DNA of 64,000 bases. It comes from Amycolatopsis vancoresmycina. Lineage in GTDB: Bacteria > Actinomycetota > Actinomycetes > Mycobacteriales > Pseudonocardiaceae. The notes under the pieces are model-generated. The model ran no database searches, was not told the DNA's origin, and saw only the letters and a list, made by a program, of their open reading frames with translations. Of the stretch, positions 25,701-32,971 are shown in pieces. The stretch is taken from the NCBI RefSeq assembly GCF_000716785.1, contig NZ_JNYY01000014.1, positions 124,001-188,000 of the forward strand, written 5' to 3'. Made by a program: the position numbers and the translations under genes. Each line of letters begins with the position of its first letter. Within the stretch, counting starts at the first letter, position 1.

Positions 25701-25938
25701 CCGCGACCTGGTCCGGGTCGTGCAGCAGGCGCGCCGCGACGCCGGGCTCGACGTCGCCGACCGGATCGCGCTGACCGTCGACGCGCCGGCCGAGGTCGTC
25801 GAGGCGGCTCAGGCGCACCAGGAGTTCCTGGCCTCGGAGACCCTGGCGACGTCGGTGACCTACGGCCCGGCCGCCGACGGCTTCGCCGGCACGGTCGGCG
25901 ACGGCACGAAGGTGACCGCCGCGGTCGTAAAGGCCTGA
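22771..25938 (+). CDS. ileS: Isoleucyl-tRNA synthetase (IleRS2 type)
   Basis: The 1055-residue class I synthetase charges tRNA-Ile. The HIGH motif is H67-Y-G-H70 within PPFANGLPHYGHLLTG and the KMSKS loop is K627-M-S-K-S631. The editing domain lies about 190-410, and a zinc-type CWRCRNP motif is present. The eukaryote-like HIGH context and length fit IleRS2, a type generally less sensitive to mupirocin than IleRS1. ATG 22771 follows CGAGGAG. Control is by the T-box leader directly upstream. Confidence 0.96.
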   Translation: MYPQAQLDDGAGVPSQPSFPALEKQVLAYWETDRTFQATIDARPAGEHGDNEYVFYDGPPFANGLPHYGHLLTGYVKDLVPRYQTMKGRKVERRFGWDTHGLPAELEAMRQLGITEKSEIEEMGIAKFNEASRESVLRYTNEWREYVTRQARWVDFDNDYKTLDVSYMESVLWAFKRLWDKGLVYEGYRVLPYCWRDETPLSNHELRMDDDVYQTRQDPAVTVGFRLQGNGNDLDGTYLLIWTTTPWTLPSNMATAVHPEVSYVVVESGNFPGKRFLLAEARVAAYARELGEEPTVVAHYTGAQLLGTRYEPPFPYFLGADHAHQVLAADYVTTEDGTGVVHIAPAYGEEDKVVTDAAGIAPVTPVDAQGRFDSTVPDYQGQQVFDANPNIIRDLKNGTGSAEQQGALLLRHETYDHPYPHCWRCRNPLIYRAVSSWFVAVTQFKDRMVELNQQITWYPDNVKDGQFGKWLENARDWSVSRNRYWGTPIPVWQSDDPEYPRTDVYGSLDELEADFGVRLDNLHRPYIDELTRPNPDDPTGKSTMRRVEDVLDVWFDSGSMPYAQVHYPFENADWFEHHYPSDFIVEYIGQTRGWFYLLHVLATALFDRPAFRACVSHGIVLGSDGAKMSKSLRNYPDVNEVFERDGSDAMRWYLMASPILRGGNLIVTDKGIRDAVRQAVLPLWNSYYFLALYANAEGVEGKWRTDSPNVLDRYVLAKTHELVTDVEYAMDSYDVAGACQTVRDFLEVLTNWYVRRSRDRFWAGDQDAIDTLHTVLEVTSRVAAPLLPLTTEVVWRGLTGGRSVHLTDWPNANDLPADAALVTAMDRVRQVASSALSLRKANKLRVRLPLSSLVVAAEDAASLAPFADILRDEVNVKEVELTTDVAAHGGFEVAVNARAAGPRLGKDVQTVIKAVKAGDWSFQGGAVVAAGIALREGEFERRLVAKGGGAAAELPGGSGLVLIDTEVTPELAAEGLVRDLVRVVQQARRDAGLDVADRIALTVDAPAEVVEAAQAHQEFLASETLATSVTYGPAADGFAGTVGDGTKVTAAVVKA

Positions 25939-25943
25939 CACCG

Positions 25944-25989
25944 GTCGTGAGTGGCAAGTAGGGTTCTAACCCGACTTGCCACTCACGAC
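25944..25989 (+). terminator. Long hairpin after ileS
   Basis: Perfect 16-bp arms (GTCGTGAGTGGCAAGT at 25944-25959, reverse complement at 25974-25989) are extended inside by GGGTT/AACCC, so the whole 46 nt folds as one stem with one mismatch. It starts 5 bp after the ileS stop and is probably a terminator; the sequence style is also that of dispersed palindromes. Confidence 0.7.
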
Positions 25990-26018
25990 GGTGGCGGGCA
26001 CGGGGGAGGGGGACCGGG

Positions 26019-27647
26019 ATGAGTCCTGGCAAGAGACGCGGGATCCTGATCGGCGGCGCGCTGCTGGTCGTCGTGGTCGTGGTGGCGGCGTTCTTCCTGC
26101 TGAACAGCGGGGGATCGACGCCGGAAGCCGCCACCGGGGCGACGGCGGTGGAGAGTCCCGGCGCGCACGATCCGAACTCGGCGATCACCGAATACCTGCA
26201 GGACCTGTCGGAGAACAACCCGGACGCGGCCGCCCGCCTGACCGACGACAACGCGGCCGCGGCGGTGGCGCTGCGCAGCACGCGGAACGCGCTGAACCCG
26301 CGGTCGGTGGCCGGCAAGCTGACCGTCCTGCAGCCGACGCCGGCCGGAGCGGCGAAGACGGGCGGCACGTTCAGCCTGTCGTGGACGCTGAAGCCGGGCC
26401 GGGTCTGGACCTACGACGTCCCGTTCGAGCTCGCCCAGAACGGCGGGAAGTGGCTGGTCCACTGGGCGCCGTCGCTGCTGCACCCGAAGTTGGAGGCGGA
26501 TCAGCGGCTGGTGATCAGCACGGCCGCGCAGGACACCACCGCGGTCGCCGACCGCGACGGCAAGCCCCTGATCATCAACGGGCCCGGCGGCTTGCGCCCG
26601 GCGGACGGCAACCCGGCGCCGCTGCTGCGCACGGCGATCACCGGGCAGGTCACCGCCTCGACCGGGGAGGGGTTCGCCGTCGCCCGGGTCGACACGGCCG
26701 GCAAGAACCTCGAGACGCTGTTCGGGCAGGCGCCGTCGGGCGGCGAGGGCGGACCGCTGGTGACGAGCCTGAGCCTGGCGGCGCAGGGCGCGGCCCAGGC
26801 CGCGGTGGACGGCTACCGGGGCTCGGCGATGCTCGTCGCCCTCGACACGGGGTCGGGCGGCATCCTCGCCGTCGCGCAGAACGCGGCCGCGGGGAACGCG
26901 CCGAAGGCCCTCAACGGCCTGTACGAGCCGGGCTCGTCGTTCAAGATCGCGACGTCGGTGGCGGCGATCCAGCAGAGCGGCCTCACCGCGGCTTCGCCGG
27001 TCGACTGCCCGGGCGTGGCGACCATCGGCACCCGGACGGTCAAGAACGAGGGCTTCGAGCTGGGCGCGACGGACCTGCAGACGGCGTTCGCGCGCTCCTG
27101 CAACACGACGTTCGGGCAGCTCGCGCTCGCCCTGCCGGCGGACGGGCTGCAGAAGGCGGCCGACGAGCTGGGCCTCAACGCCGACTACGAGATCCCCGGC
27201 ATCGACACCGAGCTGGGCAAGGTCGAGCCGGCGGCGAGCAAGGACGAGCAGGTCGAGGACGGGTTCGGGCAGGGCCGCATCCAGGCCAGCGCGCTCGGCG
27301 GCGCGCTGGTGGCGGCGACGGTGGCGTCCGGCGCGGAGATCACCCCCCGGCTGTGGCGCGACCGAGAGACCACGGTGGTCAAGGGCTACACGCCGCCGCC
27401 GGCGCCGGTGCTCGCCCAGGTCCGGAAGCTGATGCGCGCGGTGGTCACCAGCGGAACCGGCCACGCCGCCGCGGCCGCGGGCAACGTCTTCGGCAAGACG
27501 GGCACGGCCCAGTTCGGCGACGGCAAGCAGGCCACCGGCTGGTTCGTGGGCTACCGCGGCAACGTGGCCTTCGCGGTGGTCCTCGAGAACTCGAACGACT
27601 CGGGCCCGGCCGTCCAGCTCGCCACCAAGTTCCTCAAAGCCCTCTGA
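26019..27647 (+). CDS. Class B penicillin-binding protein (MecA_N/NTF2-like + transpeptidase)
   Basis: The 542-residue peptidoglycan transpeptidase has an N-terminal membrane anchor (about 8-28), an NTF2-like MecA_N domain (about 50-160) and a transpeptidase domain with S306-S-F-K309, S360-C-N362 and K493-T-G. It resembles the mycobacterial penicillin-binding lipoprotein Rv2864c, but no cysteine follows the anchor here, so it is predicted to be a bitopic membrane protein rather than a lipoprotein. It should cross-link peptidoglycan outside the membrane. GGGGGAGGGGG precedes ATG 26019. Confidence 0.92.
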   Translation: MSPGKRRGILIGGALLVVVVVVAAFFLLNSGGSTPEAATGATAVESPGAHDPNSAITEYLQDLSENNPDAAARLTDDNAAAAVALRSTRNALNPRSVAGKLTVLQPTPAGAAKTGGTFSLSWTLKPGRVWTYDVPFELAQNGGKWLVHWAPSLLHPKLEADQRLVISTAAQDTTAVADRDGKPLIINGPGGLRPADGNPAPLLRTAITGQVTASTGEGFAVARVDTAGKNLETLFGQAPSGGEGGPLVTSLSLAAQGAAQAAVDGYRGSAMLVALDTGSGGILAVAQNAAAGNAPKALNGLYEPGSSFKIATSVAAIQQSGLTAASPVDCPGVATIGTRTVKNEGFELGATDLQTAFARSCNTTFGQLALALPADGLQKAADELGLNADYEIPGIDTELGKVEPAASKDEQVEDGFGQGRIQASALGGALVAATVASGAEITPRLWRDRETTVVKGYTPPPAPVLAQVRKLMRAVVTSGTGHAAAAAGNVFGKTGTAQFGDGKQATGWFVGYRGNVAFAVVLENSNDSGPAVQLATKFLKAL

Positions 27648-27655
27648 TCCCGAGG

Positions 27656-27769
27656 GTCGGCTCGCGTACCCAGGGAGTCGGCTCGCGTACCCAGAGGGTC
27701 GGCCGGCGAGCCGACCGTCCAGATACGCGAGCCGACCGTCCAGGTACGCGTGTCGTCCGCCTGGGTACG
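27656..27769. repeat. 21-bp-period repeats in opposed orientations
   Basis: GTCGGCTCGCGTACCCAG occurs at 27656 and 27677, with a partial copy at 27698. The inverted version CGAGCCGACCGTCCAGRTACG occurs at 27707 and 27728, with a diverged copy at 27749. All copies keep a 21-bp period and form a large inverted repeat centred near 27705. It fills the gap between the PBP stop and the next promoter and is probably a terminator-like or dispersed element. Confidence 0.75.
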
Positions 27770-27813
27770 ACGGTTCGGCCGCGGGCGAAGTGTGGGGGTC
27801 GTAGCGTGGGGGG

Positions 27814-28554
27814 ATGGAGACGATCGCGCTGGCCGAGGTGGCCGCGGTGCTCGCTGACCCGAGCCGGGCCACCATGTGCCTCGTGCTGCTGGACGGGCGG
27901 GCCTGGACCGTCGGCGAGCTCGCGAAGGCGGCCGGGATCGCGCTGTCGACGGCGAGCGAGCACGTCACGCGGCTGGCCGGGGCCGGGTTCGTCGTCCGCG
28001 TCAAGCAGGGGCGGGCCAGCTACGTCCGGATCGCCGACCCGCGCGTGGCCGAGCTGATCGAGCACCTGGCCCAGCACGCAGTGACATCCGGGGCTCTGCC
28101 CCGGGCCGGGGGCTCCGCCACCCGGAACCCCCGAAAGACTGCCGAGCACCGGCCCGTGACCGGGTTGAAGCCGACCCTGCGGGCACGGCGGCTCGGGTTC
28201 GCGAGGACCTGCTACGACCACCTCGCCGGTGAGCTCGGCGTCGCCCTCCGCGACGGCATGCTGGCCACCGGCCTCGTCGACACCGCCGACGGGCTGACGC
28301 TGACCCCGCGCGGCCGCGAGGTGCTCGGCACCCTCGGCGTGCCGGTCGCGGCCGGGCGGCGGCCGCTGCTGCGTGACTGTCTGGATTGGACGGAACGCCG
28401 CGATCACCTGGCCGGGGCGCTGCCCGCGGCCCTGCTCGAGCGGGCCGTCGACGCCGGCTGGGTGCGCCGGGACGGCCACCGCGCGGTCAAGGTGCTGGCG
28501 GAGGCGCCGTTCGCGGCGCTGGGGGTCGATCTCGGCGCGTTGACGGGGCCTTAA
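27814..28554 (+). CDS. ArsR-family winged-helix regulator with in-frame palindromic insert
   Basis: The 246-residue paralogue of the regulator at 20418-21164 has a winged helix at about 5-80 (VLADPSRATMCLVLLDGRAW, STASEHVTRLAGAGFVVR) and the same C-terminal domain (FARTCYDHLAGELGVAL, RRPLLRDCLDWTERRDHLAG). Between them about 20 extra residues (SGALPRAGGSATRNPRK region) are encoded by a palindromic repeat. The six nt before ATG 27814 follow TAGCGT (27802-27807), suggesting a leaderless mRNA. It does not overlap its neighbours; its target is unknown. Confidence 0.85.
   Translation: METIALAEVAAVLADPSRATMCLVLLDGRAWTVGELAKAAGIALSTASEHVTRLAGAGFVVRVKQGRASYVRIADPRVAELIEHLAQHAVTSGALPRAGGSATRNPRKTAEHRPVTGLKPTLRARRLGFARTCYDHLAGELGVALRDGMLATGLVDTADGLTLTPRGREVLGTLGVPVAAGRRPLLRDCLDWTERRDHLAGALPAALLERAVDAGWVRRDGHRAVKVLAEAPFAALGVDLGALTGP
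28088..28132. repeat. 45-bp palindromic element inside a coding sequence
   Basis: CCGGGGC-TCT-GCCCCGG (28088-28104) is followed by GGGGG ... CCCCC (28108-28112 and 28128-28132) with an inner CCG/CGG pair. This double hairpin resembles the GC-rich palindromes normally found between genes in high-GC actinobacteria. It is a whole number of codons and keeps the ArsR gene open. Confidence 0.7.
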
Positions 28555-28651
28555 CACACCGGGTGTCCGCCGCGGGGCAGCGGTACACGAACGAGTTAAC
28601 CCCGCCGCTTCACTATTCTGAGTGCCCCACGGCACTCGGGAGGGAGGCGGC

Positions 28652-30130
28652 ATGGACCAGCTCCCCGTGCTGCTCGGCGTCGGCGGTGTCGTGCTGCTCG
28701 CCTCCGTGCTGGCCGTGCGCGTGTCGATCCGGCTCGGCCTCCCCTCGCTGCTGCTCTACCTCGCGATGGGCGTGCTGCTCGGCGAAGCCGGCTTCGGCAT
28801 CCGGTTCGACAGCCCCGAACTGACCCAGTCGCTCGGCCTCGCGGCGCTCGTCATGATCCTCGCCGAAGGCGGGCTGACCACCCGGTGGTCGGCGGTGAAA
28901 CCCGCGCTGGGCACCGGAATCGCACTGTCCACAGTGGCCGTCGTGGTGAGCGTCGCGGTCACCGGCGCGGCCCTGCACTGGCTGCTGGGGCTCGACTGGC
29001 GGCTCGCGCTGCTGTGGGGCGCGGTGCTCGCGTCCACCGACGCGGCCGCGGTGTTCTCCGTCCTGCGCACGGCGGGCATCGGAAAACGACTCACCGGCGC
29101 GCTCGAACTCGAGTCGGGAATCAACGACGCGCCGGCCTACATCGCCGTCGTGGTGCTCGCCGAAGGCACCACTGTGGACTGGACGCTGCCGCTGCTGGTG
29201 GTCTACGAACTGACGGCGGGCCTGGTCATCGGCCTCGCCTTCGGCTGGCTCGGCGGGTTCGCGCTGCGCCGGGCCGCGCTGCCGGCGACCGGCCTCTACC
29301 CGCTCGCCACGGTCGCGGTGTGCGTCGTCGCCTACTCGTCCGGGCAGCTGCTGCACGCCTCCGGCCTGCTCGCCACCTACGTCGCCGCCCTGGTGCTCGG
29401 CAATTCGCGGCTGCCGCACCGGTCGGACACGCTGTCGTTCGCCGAGGGACTGGGCTGGCTGGCGCAGATCGGGCTGTTCGTGCTGCTCGGCCTGTTCGCC
29501 TCGCCGGGCCGGCTGCTCGACGCGATCGTGCCGGGCCTGGTCGCGGGCGCCGTCGTGCTGCTGCTGGCGCGGCCGGTCTCGGTCGTGCTGTCCATGCTGC
29601 CGTTCCGGCTGCCGTGGCGGGAACAGGCGTTCCTGTCGTGGGCCGGGCTGCGCGGCGCCGTGCCGATCGTGCTCGCCATGATCCCGCTGTCGCACGGCCT
29701 GCCGGGCGCGCAGCGGCTGGTCGACGCGGTGTTCGTGCTGGTCATCGTGCTGACGCTGGTGCAGGGGTCGACGCTCGGACCGCTCGCGCGCCGGCTCGGG
29801 CTGGCCAAGAAGTCCGAGGCGCACGAGATCGAGGTCGACTCCGCGCCGCTGGACGAGCTGGGCGCCGAGCTGCTGCAGGTCCGGATCCAGCCGGGGTCGA
29901 AGCTGCACGGCGTGTACCTGTCCGAGCTGCGGCTGCCGGTCGGGGCGACGATCAGCCTGGTCGTGCGGGCCGGCGCCGGCTTCACGCCGCAGAAGACCAG
30001 CCGGCTGCAGGAGAACGACCAGCTGCTGGTGGTGACGACGAGCGTCGTCCGCGACGCCGTCGAACGCCGGCTCCGCGCGGTCGACCGGGCCGGGCGCCTG
30101 GCCCGCTGGAAGGGCGAGTCCGGGCGCTGA
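28652..30130 (+). CDS. Potassium/proton antiporter, CPA1 family with TrkA-C domain (CvrA/NhaP2-like)
   Basis: The 492-residue monovalent cation:proton antiporter has about 12 membrane segments in residues 1-390 with the core motifs VMILAEGGLTTRW and ELESGINDAPAYIAVV. A TrkA-C (RCK_C) regulatory domain follows at about 400-480 (ELLQVRIQPGSKLHGVYLSE). NhaP2/CvrA-like proteins export K+ or Na+ in exchange for protons and regulate turgor. ATG 28652 follows GGGAGGGAGG. It is not visibly linked in function to its neighbours. Confidence 0.9.
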   Translation: MDQLPVLLGVGGVVLLASVLAVRVSIRLGLPSLLLYLAMGVLLGEAGFGIRFDSPELTQSLGLAALVMILAEGGLTTRWSAVKPALGTGIALSTVAVVVSVAVTGAALHWLLGLDWRLALLWGAVLASTDAAAVFSVLRTAGIGKRLTGALELESGINDAPAYIAVVVLAEGTTVDWTLPLLVVYELTAGLVIGLAFGWLGGFALRRAALPATGLYPLATVAVCVVAYSSGQLLHASGLLATYVAALVLGNSRLPHRSDTLSFAEGLGWLAQIGLFVLLGLFASPGRLLDAIVPGLVAGAVVLLLARPVSVVLSMLPFRLPWREQAFLSWAGLRGAVPIVLAMIPLSHGLPGAQRLVDAVFVLVIVLTLVQGSTLGPLARRLGLAKKSEAHEIEVDSAPLDELGAELLQVRIQPGSKLHGVYLSELRLPVGATISLVVRAGAGFTPQKTSRLQENDQLLVVTTSVVRDAVERRLRAVDRAGRLARWKGESGR

Positions 30131-30169
30131 GCACGCTCTGTGAGCGGCGTCTCAGAATGTGCGACGGGG

Positions 30170-30199
30170 TTGGCGGCCGGGCGCGCTCTCGGTTACCTT
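30170..30199 (+). promoter_or_regulatory. Promoter of the riboswitch-aminotransferase unit
   Basis: TTGGCG (30170-30175), an 18-bp spacer and TACCTT (30194-30199) place transcription start near 30206, just before the riboswitch fold. Confidence 0.5.
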
Positions 30200-30205
30200 T
30201 CGAGC

Positions 30206-30330
30206 CAGGTCATGAGTGCCAGCGCGAAGCCCCGGCTTGCTGGCCGGCAACCCTCCTACCGCGGTGGGGTGCCCCGGGTGAAGACCGGGCCGGTCGCGCC
30301 GTGCGACGGGCAAGCGCGGGCCCCTCGCCG
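30206..30330 (+). ncRNA. SAM-binding riboswitch (SAM-IV-like)
   Basis: The leader carries the conserved order of the actinobacterial SAM-IV class: GGTCATGAGTGCCAGC, GAAGCCCCGGC, TTGCTGGCCGGCAACCCTCC, GCGGTGGGGTGCCCC, then GGGTGAAGACCGGGCC. These make the SAM-core helices and the pseudoknot-forming loops. The ribosome-binding site GAGGAGG of the aminotransferase (30349-30355) lies shortly after, so SAM binding probably blocks expression when SAM is plentiful. Confidence 0.85.
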
Positions 30331-30361
30331 GGGTCCCCCGGATCGCCGAGGAGGCACCCCG

Positions 30362-31696
30362 ATGACTCTCGCCATCGACCGCACCCAGCTCGAAAGCCGC
30401 GAAACCCGCGACATCCCCACCGTCGCGGGGGCGTCGCTGCGGGTGCCGCTGGTGACCGGCGGGGACATCGGCTACGCCAACCTCGACCACGCCGCGAGCG
30501 CCCCCTGTCTCGACGCCGTCCGCGCGAAGGTCGACGAATTCCTGCCCTGGTACGCCAGCGTCCACCGCGGTGCCGGCTTCGCGTCCCAGGTCTCCACCAA
30601 GCTCTACGAGCGCACGCGCGACATCCTGCGCCGCTTCGTCGACGCGCGGCGGACCGACACCGTCGTCTTCACGCGCAACACCACCGACGCCTTCAACCTG
30701 CTCGCCCGCAGCCTGTCGCGGCACACCACGGTGATCGTGTTCGACACCGAGCACCACGCCGCGCTGCTGCCGTGGCAAGGGCCGAACGTCCGCCGCATCC
30801 CGACGCCGCGCACCCGCCTCGCCGCGGTGTCCGCCGTCGACGAAGCGCTCGCGGACGCCCCGCAGGGCCCGCGGCTGGTCGTCGTCACCGGAGCGTCCAA
30901 TGTGACCGGTGAGCTGCTGCCGGTGGCGGAAATCGCCGCGGTGGCGCGGAAACACGGCGCCCGCGTCGCGCTCGACGCCGCCCAGCTGGCCCCGCACCGG
31001 CGGATCTCGATCAAGGAGCTGGACGTCGACTACGTCGCCCTGTCCGGCCACAAGCTGTACGCGCCCTTCGGCGCGGGCGCGCTGATCGGCCGCGCCGACT
31101 GGCTGCGCGCGGCCCGCCCGTACCTCGCCGGCGGCGGCGCGACCAAGCTCGTCACCGAAGACGCCGTCGTCTGGAACACCGGGCCGGAACGCCACGAAGC
31201 CGGCTCGCCCAACACCGTCGGCGTGTACGCCCTCGGCGTCGCGTGCGAAACCCTCAGCGCGAGCTGGGACGCGGTGGTGGCGCACGAGCAGGCGCTGCTC
31301 GCCCGGCTGCGCAAGGGCCTGGCCGGCATCCCGGGCTGCGCCGAACTGCGGCTGTTCGACGCGCCGGTCGACCGCGTCGGCACGGTCAGCTTCGTCGTCG
31401 ACGGCTTCGACCCGGGCTGGCTCGCGGCGGTCCTGTCGGCCGAGTACGGCATCGGCGTCCGCGACGGCGCCTTCTGCGCCCACATCGCGGCGAAGCGCCT
31501 GATCGGCGTCACCGGCGGGGAGGGACAGCAGGCAGTCCGCGTCAGCCTCGGCCTGGGCAGCACGGAGGAACACGTCGACCGCGTGCTCCTCGCCCTGCGC
31601 CAGATCGTCGCCCGCGGCGCCCGCTGGGAGTACGCGAAGGTGGACGGCCGCTGGGCGCCGGTGGGCGACCCGCGGGAGCTGCCGCCGTTCTGCTGA
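30362..31696 (+). CDS. Class V aminotransferase / cysteine desulfurase-like PLP enzyme
   Basis: The 444-residue PLP enzyme of the class V fold has the internal-aldimine lysine K231 in ALSGHKLYAPFGAGAL, the PLP-contact aspartate in VALDAAQLAPHRR and the C-terminal half typical of cysteine desulfurase-like proteins (GVRDGAFCAH). The cytosolic reaction is likely sulfur mobilisation or an amino-acid lyase/transaminase step; C near the active loop (AFCAH) favours desulfurase chemistry. Placement behind a SAM-IV-like riboswitch suggests a role in sulfur amino-acid metabolism. The start at 30362 has GAGGAGG. Confidence 0.88.
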   Translation: MTLAIDRTQLESRETRDIPTVAGASLRVPLVTGGDIGYANLDHAASAPCLDAVRAKVDEFLPWYASVHRGAGFASQVSTKLYERTRDILRRFVDARRTDTVVFTRNTTDAFNLLARSLSRHTTVIVFDTEHHAALLPWQGPNVRRIPTPRTRLAAVSAVDEALADAPQGPRLVVVTGASNVTGELLPVAEIAAVARKHGARVALDAAQLAPHRRISIKELDVDYVALSGHKLYAPFGAGALIGRADWLRAARPYLAGGGATKLVTEDAVVWNTGPERHEAGSPNTVGVYALGVACETLSASWDAVVAHEQALLARLRKGLAGIPGCAELRLFDAPVDRVGTVSFVVDGFDPGWLAAVLSAEYGIGVRDGAFCAHIAAKRLIGVTGGEGQQAVRVSLGLGSTEEHVDRVLLALRQIVARGARWEYAKVDGRWAPVGDPRELPPFC

Positions 31697-31712
31697 GCGC
31701 TAGCCTGGGCCG

Positions 31713-32318
31713 ATGGGGAGAGGGCCGCGCTTCTGGTTTCCGCTGGCACTGCTCGGATTCGCCGAGATCGGCCTGGCCACGGCGCAGCTGCTGGCGCGCC
31801 GGAGCCGGGCCGAGAGCGAGTCCGCGAACCTCCTGCTCGGCCCGGCGGTCCCGCCCGGGACGACCGAGTACAGCCGCGCGCTGCGGATGCCCCTGGATTT
31901 CCACACCGAGGGCACCGGCCTGCCCATCGGACCCGCGTGGCTGGTCGCGCTCGGCGTGGTCGTCGCCGGCACGGCCGTCTGGTACGCGGTCGCCCGGCGG
32001 CCCGTCCGGATGGCGTGGTTCGTCCTCGGCACGGTCGGCGCGCTGCTCGCCGTCCCGCTGCTCGACCTGGTCGGTTCGTGGCAGTTCCGGCTCGGTGACG
32101 GCCTGCGCGGCCCGCTGCTGGCCACACTCGGCCTGCTGGCGCTCGCCGCCTACGAACGCAGCCGGTTCGTCCTGCTGACGACGGCGGCGTTCGCGCTGGT
32201 CGCCGTGGTGCTCTCGGCGGACATGGCGGGCGTGCTGGTTTCGGCGTCGATCCTGCTCGCCGCCGCCTTCGCCGCCCTGCTGCGCGGCCGCCACGACACC
32301 GCCGCCGACACGGCCTGA
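31713..32318 (+). CDS. Hypothetical membrane protein
   Basis: This 201-residue integral membrane protein has about five hydrophobic segments (7-25, 74-92, 100-118, 128-143, 148-185) and an extracytoplasmic loop (about 26-70). I recognise no family motif. TAGCCT at 31701-31706 lies 6 nt before the ATG, suggesting a leaderless transcript separate from the aminotransferase. The gene precedes lspA by 24 bp. Confidence 0.75.
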   Translation: MGRGPRFWFPLALLGFAEIGLATAQLLARRSRAESESANLLLGPAVPPGTTEYSRALRMPLDFHTEGTGLPIGPAWLVALGVVVAGTAVWYAVARRPVRMAWFVLGTVGALLAVPLLDLVGSWQFRLGDGLRGPLLATLGLLALAAYERSRFVLLTTAAFALVAVVLSADMAGVLVSASILLAAAFAALLRGRHDTAADTA

Positions 32319-32341
32319 CCAGCGCCGTGGACAATGGAGCG

Positions 32342-32971
32342 GTGAGCACCGAGCCCAGCCACTCCGAACCCGACACCGAAGCCGCCGCCGAGGCGACGCC
32401 CGAGACCGTGCAGGAGACGCCGGAAGAACCGGCGACGCCGCTGCCGAAGCGGCGGGTCGGCTGGGTGTTCGCGGTCGCCGTCGTGTTCTGGGCGATCGAC
32501 CTGGTGACGAAGAACCTGGTCGTGGCGAACCTGGAGGGCAAGGAGCCGGTCAAGGTCCTCGGCGGGCTGATCTACCTGCAGGTGATCCGCAACCCGGGTG
32601 CCGCGTTCTCGATGGCCACCGGCATGACGTGGGTGCTCGCCCTGGTCGCCCTCGCGGTGGTCGTCGCGATCGTCTGGCTGTCGCGGCGGCTGCGCTCGAT
32701 CGGCTGGGCGATCGGCCTCGGCCTGGTGCTCGCCGGCGCCACCGGCAACCTGACCGACCGCATCTTCCGCGCGCCCGGCGGGCTGCAGGGCCACGTCGTC
32801 GACTTCATTTCGGCCTTCGCGCCCAACGGCAAGGGCTTCGCGATCTTCAACATCGCCGACTCCGCGATCTGCGTCGGCGGCGCGCTCATCGTGCTGCTGT
32901 CCCTGCTGGGCAAGGACTACGACGGCACGTCGACCAAGGACAAGAAGAAGCTCGAGAAGGAGCAGGCGTGA
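32342..32971 (+). CDS. lspA: Lipoprotein signal peptidase LspA
   Basis: LspA (signal peptidase II) cuts the signal peptide from prolipoproteins in the membrane. The 209-residue protein has four membrane segments after an acidic N-terminal extension of about 38 residues. The catalytic aspartates are D154 (HVVDFI) and D173 (FNIADSAI), and the conserved NPGAAFS and GNLTDR motifs are present. GTG 32342 lies 6 nt after GACAAT, so it may be leaderless; GTG 32327 is an alternative. rluD overlaps its stop (GTGA). Confidence 0.95.
   Translation: MSTEPSHSEPDTEAAAEATPETVQETPEEPATPLPKRRVGWVFAVAVVFWAIDLVTKNLVVANLEGKEPVKVLGGLIYLQVIRNPGAAFSMATGMTWVLALVALAVVVAIVWLSRRLRSIGWAIGLGLVLAGATGNLTDRIFRAPGGLQGHVVDFISAFAPNGKGFAIFNIADSAICVGGALIVLLSLLGKDYDGTSTKDKKKLEKEQA

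Noticed and set aside
20668..25941. A 1757-codon open frame on the minus strand opposite ileS
   Set aside because: It is an antisense by-product of high GC third-position bias. It is low-complexity Arg/Gly/His-rich, crosses the T-box leader and part of another gene, and ileS is unambiguous on the plus strand.
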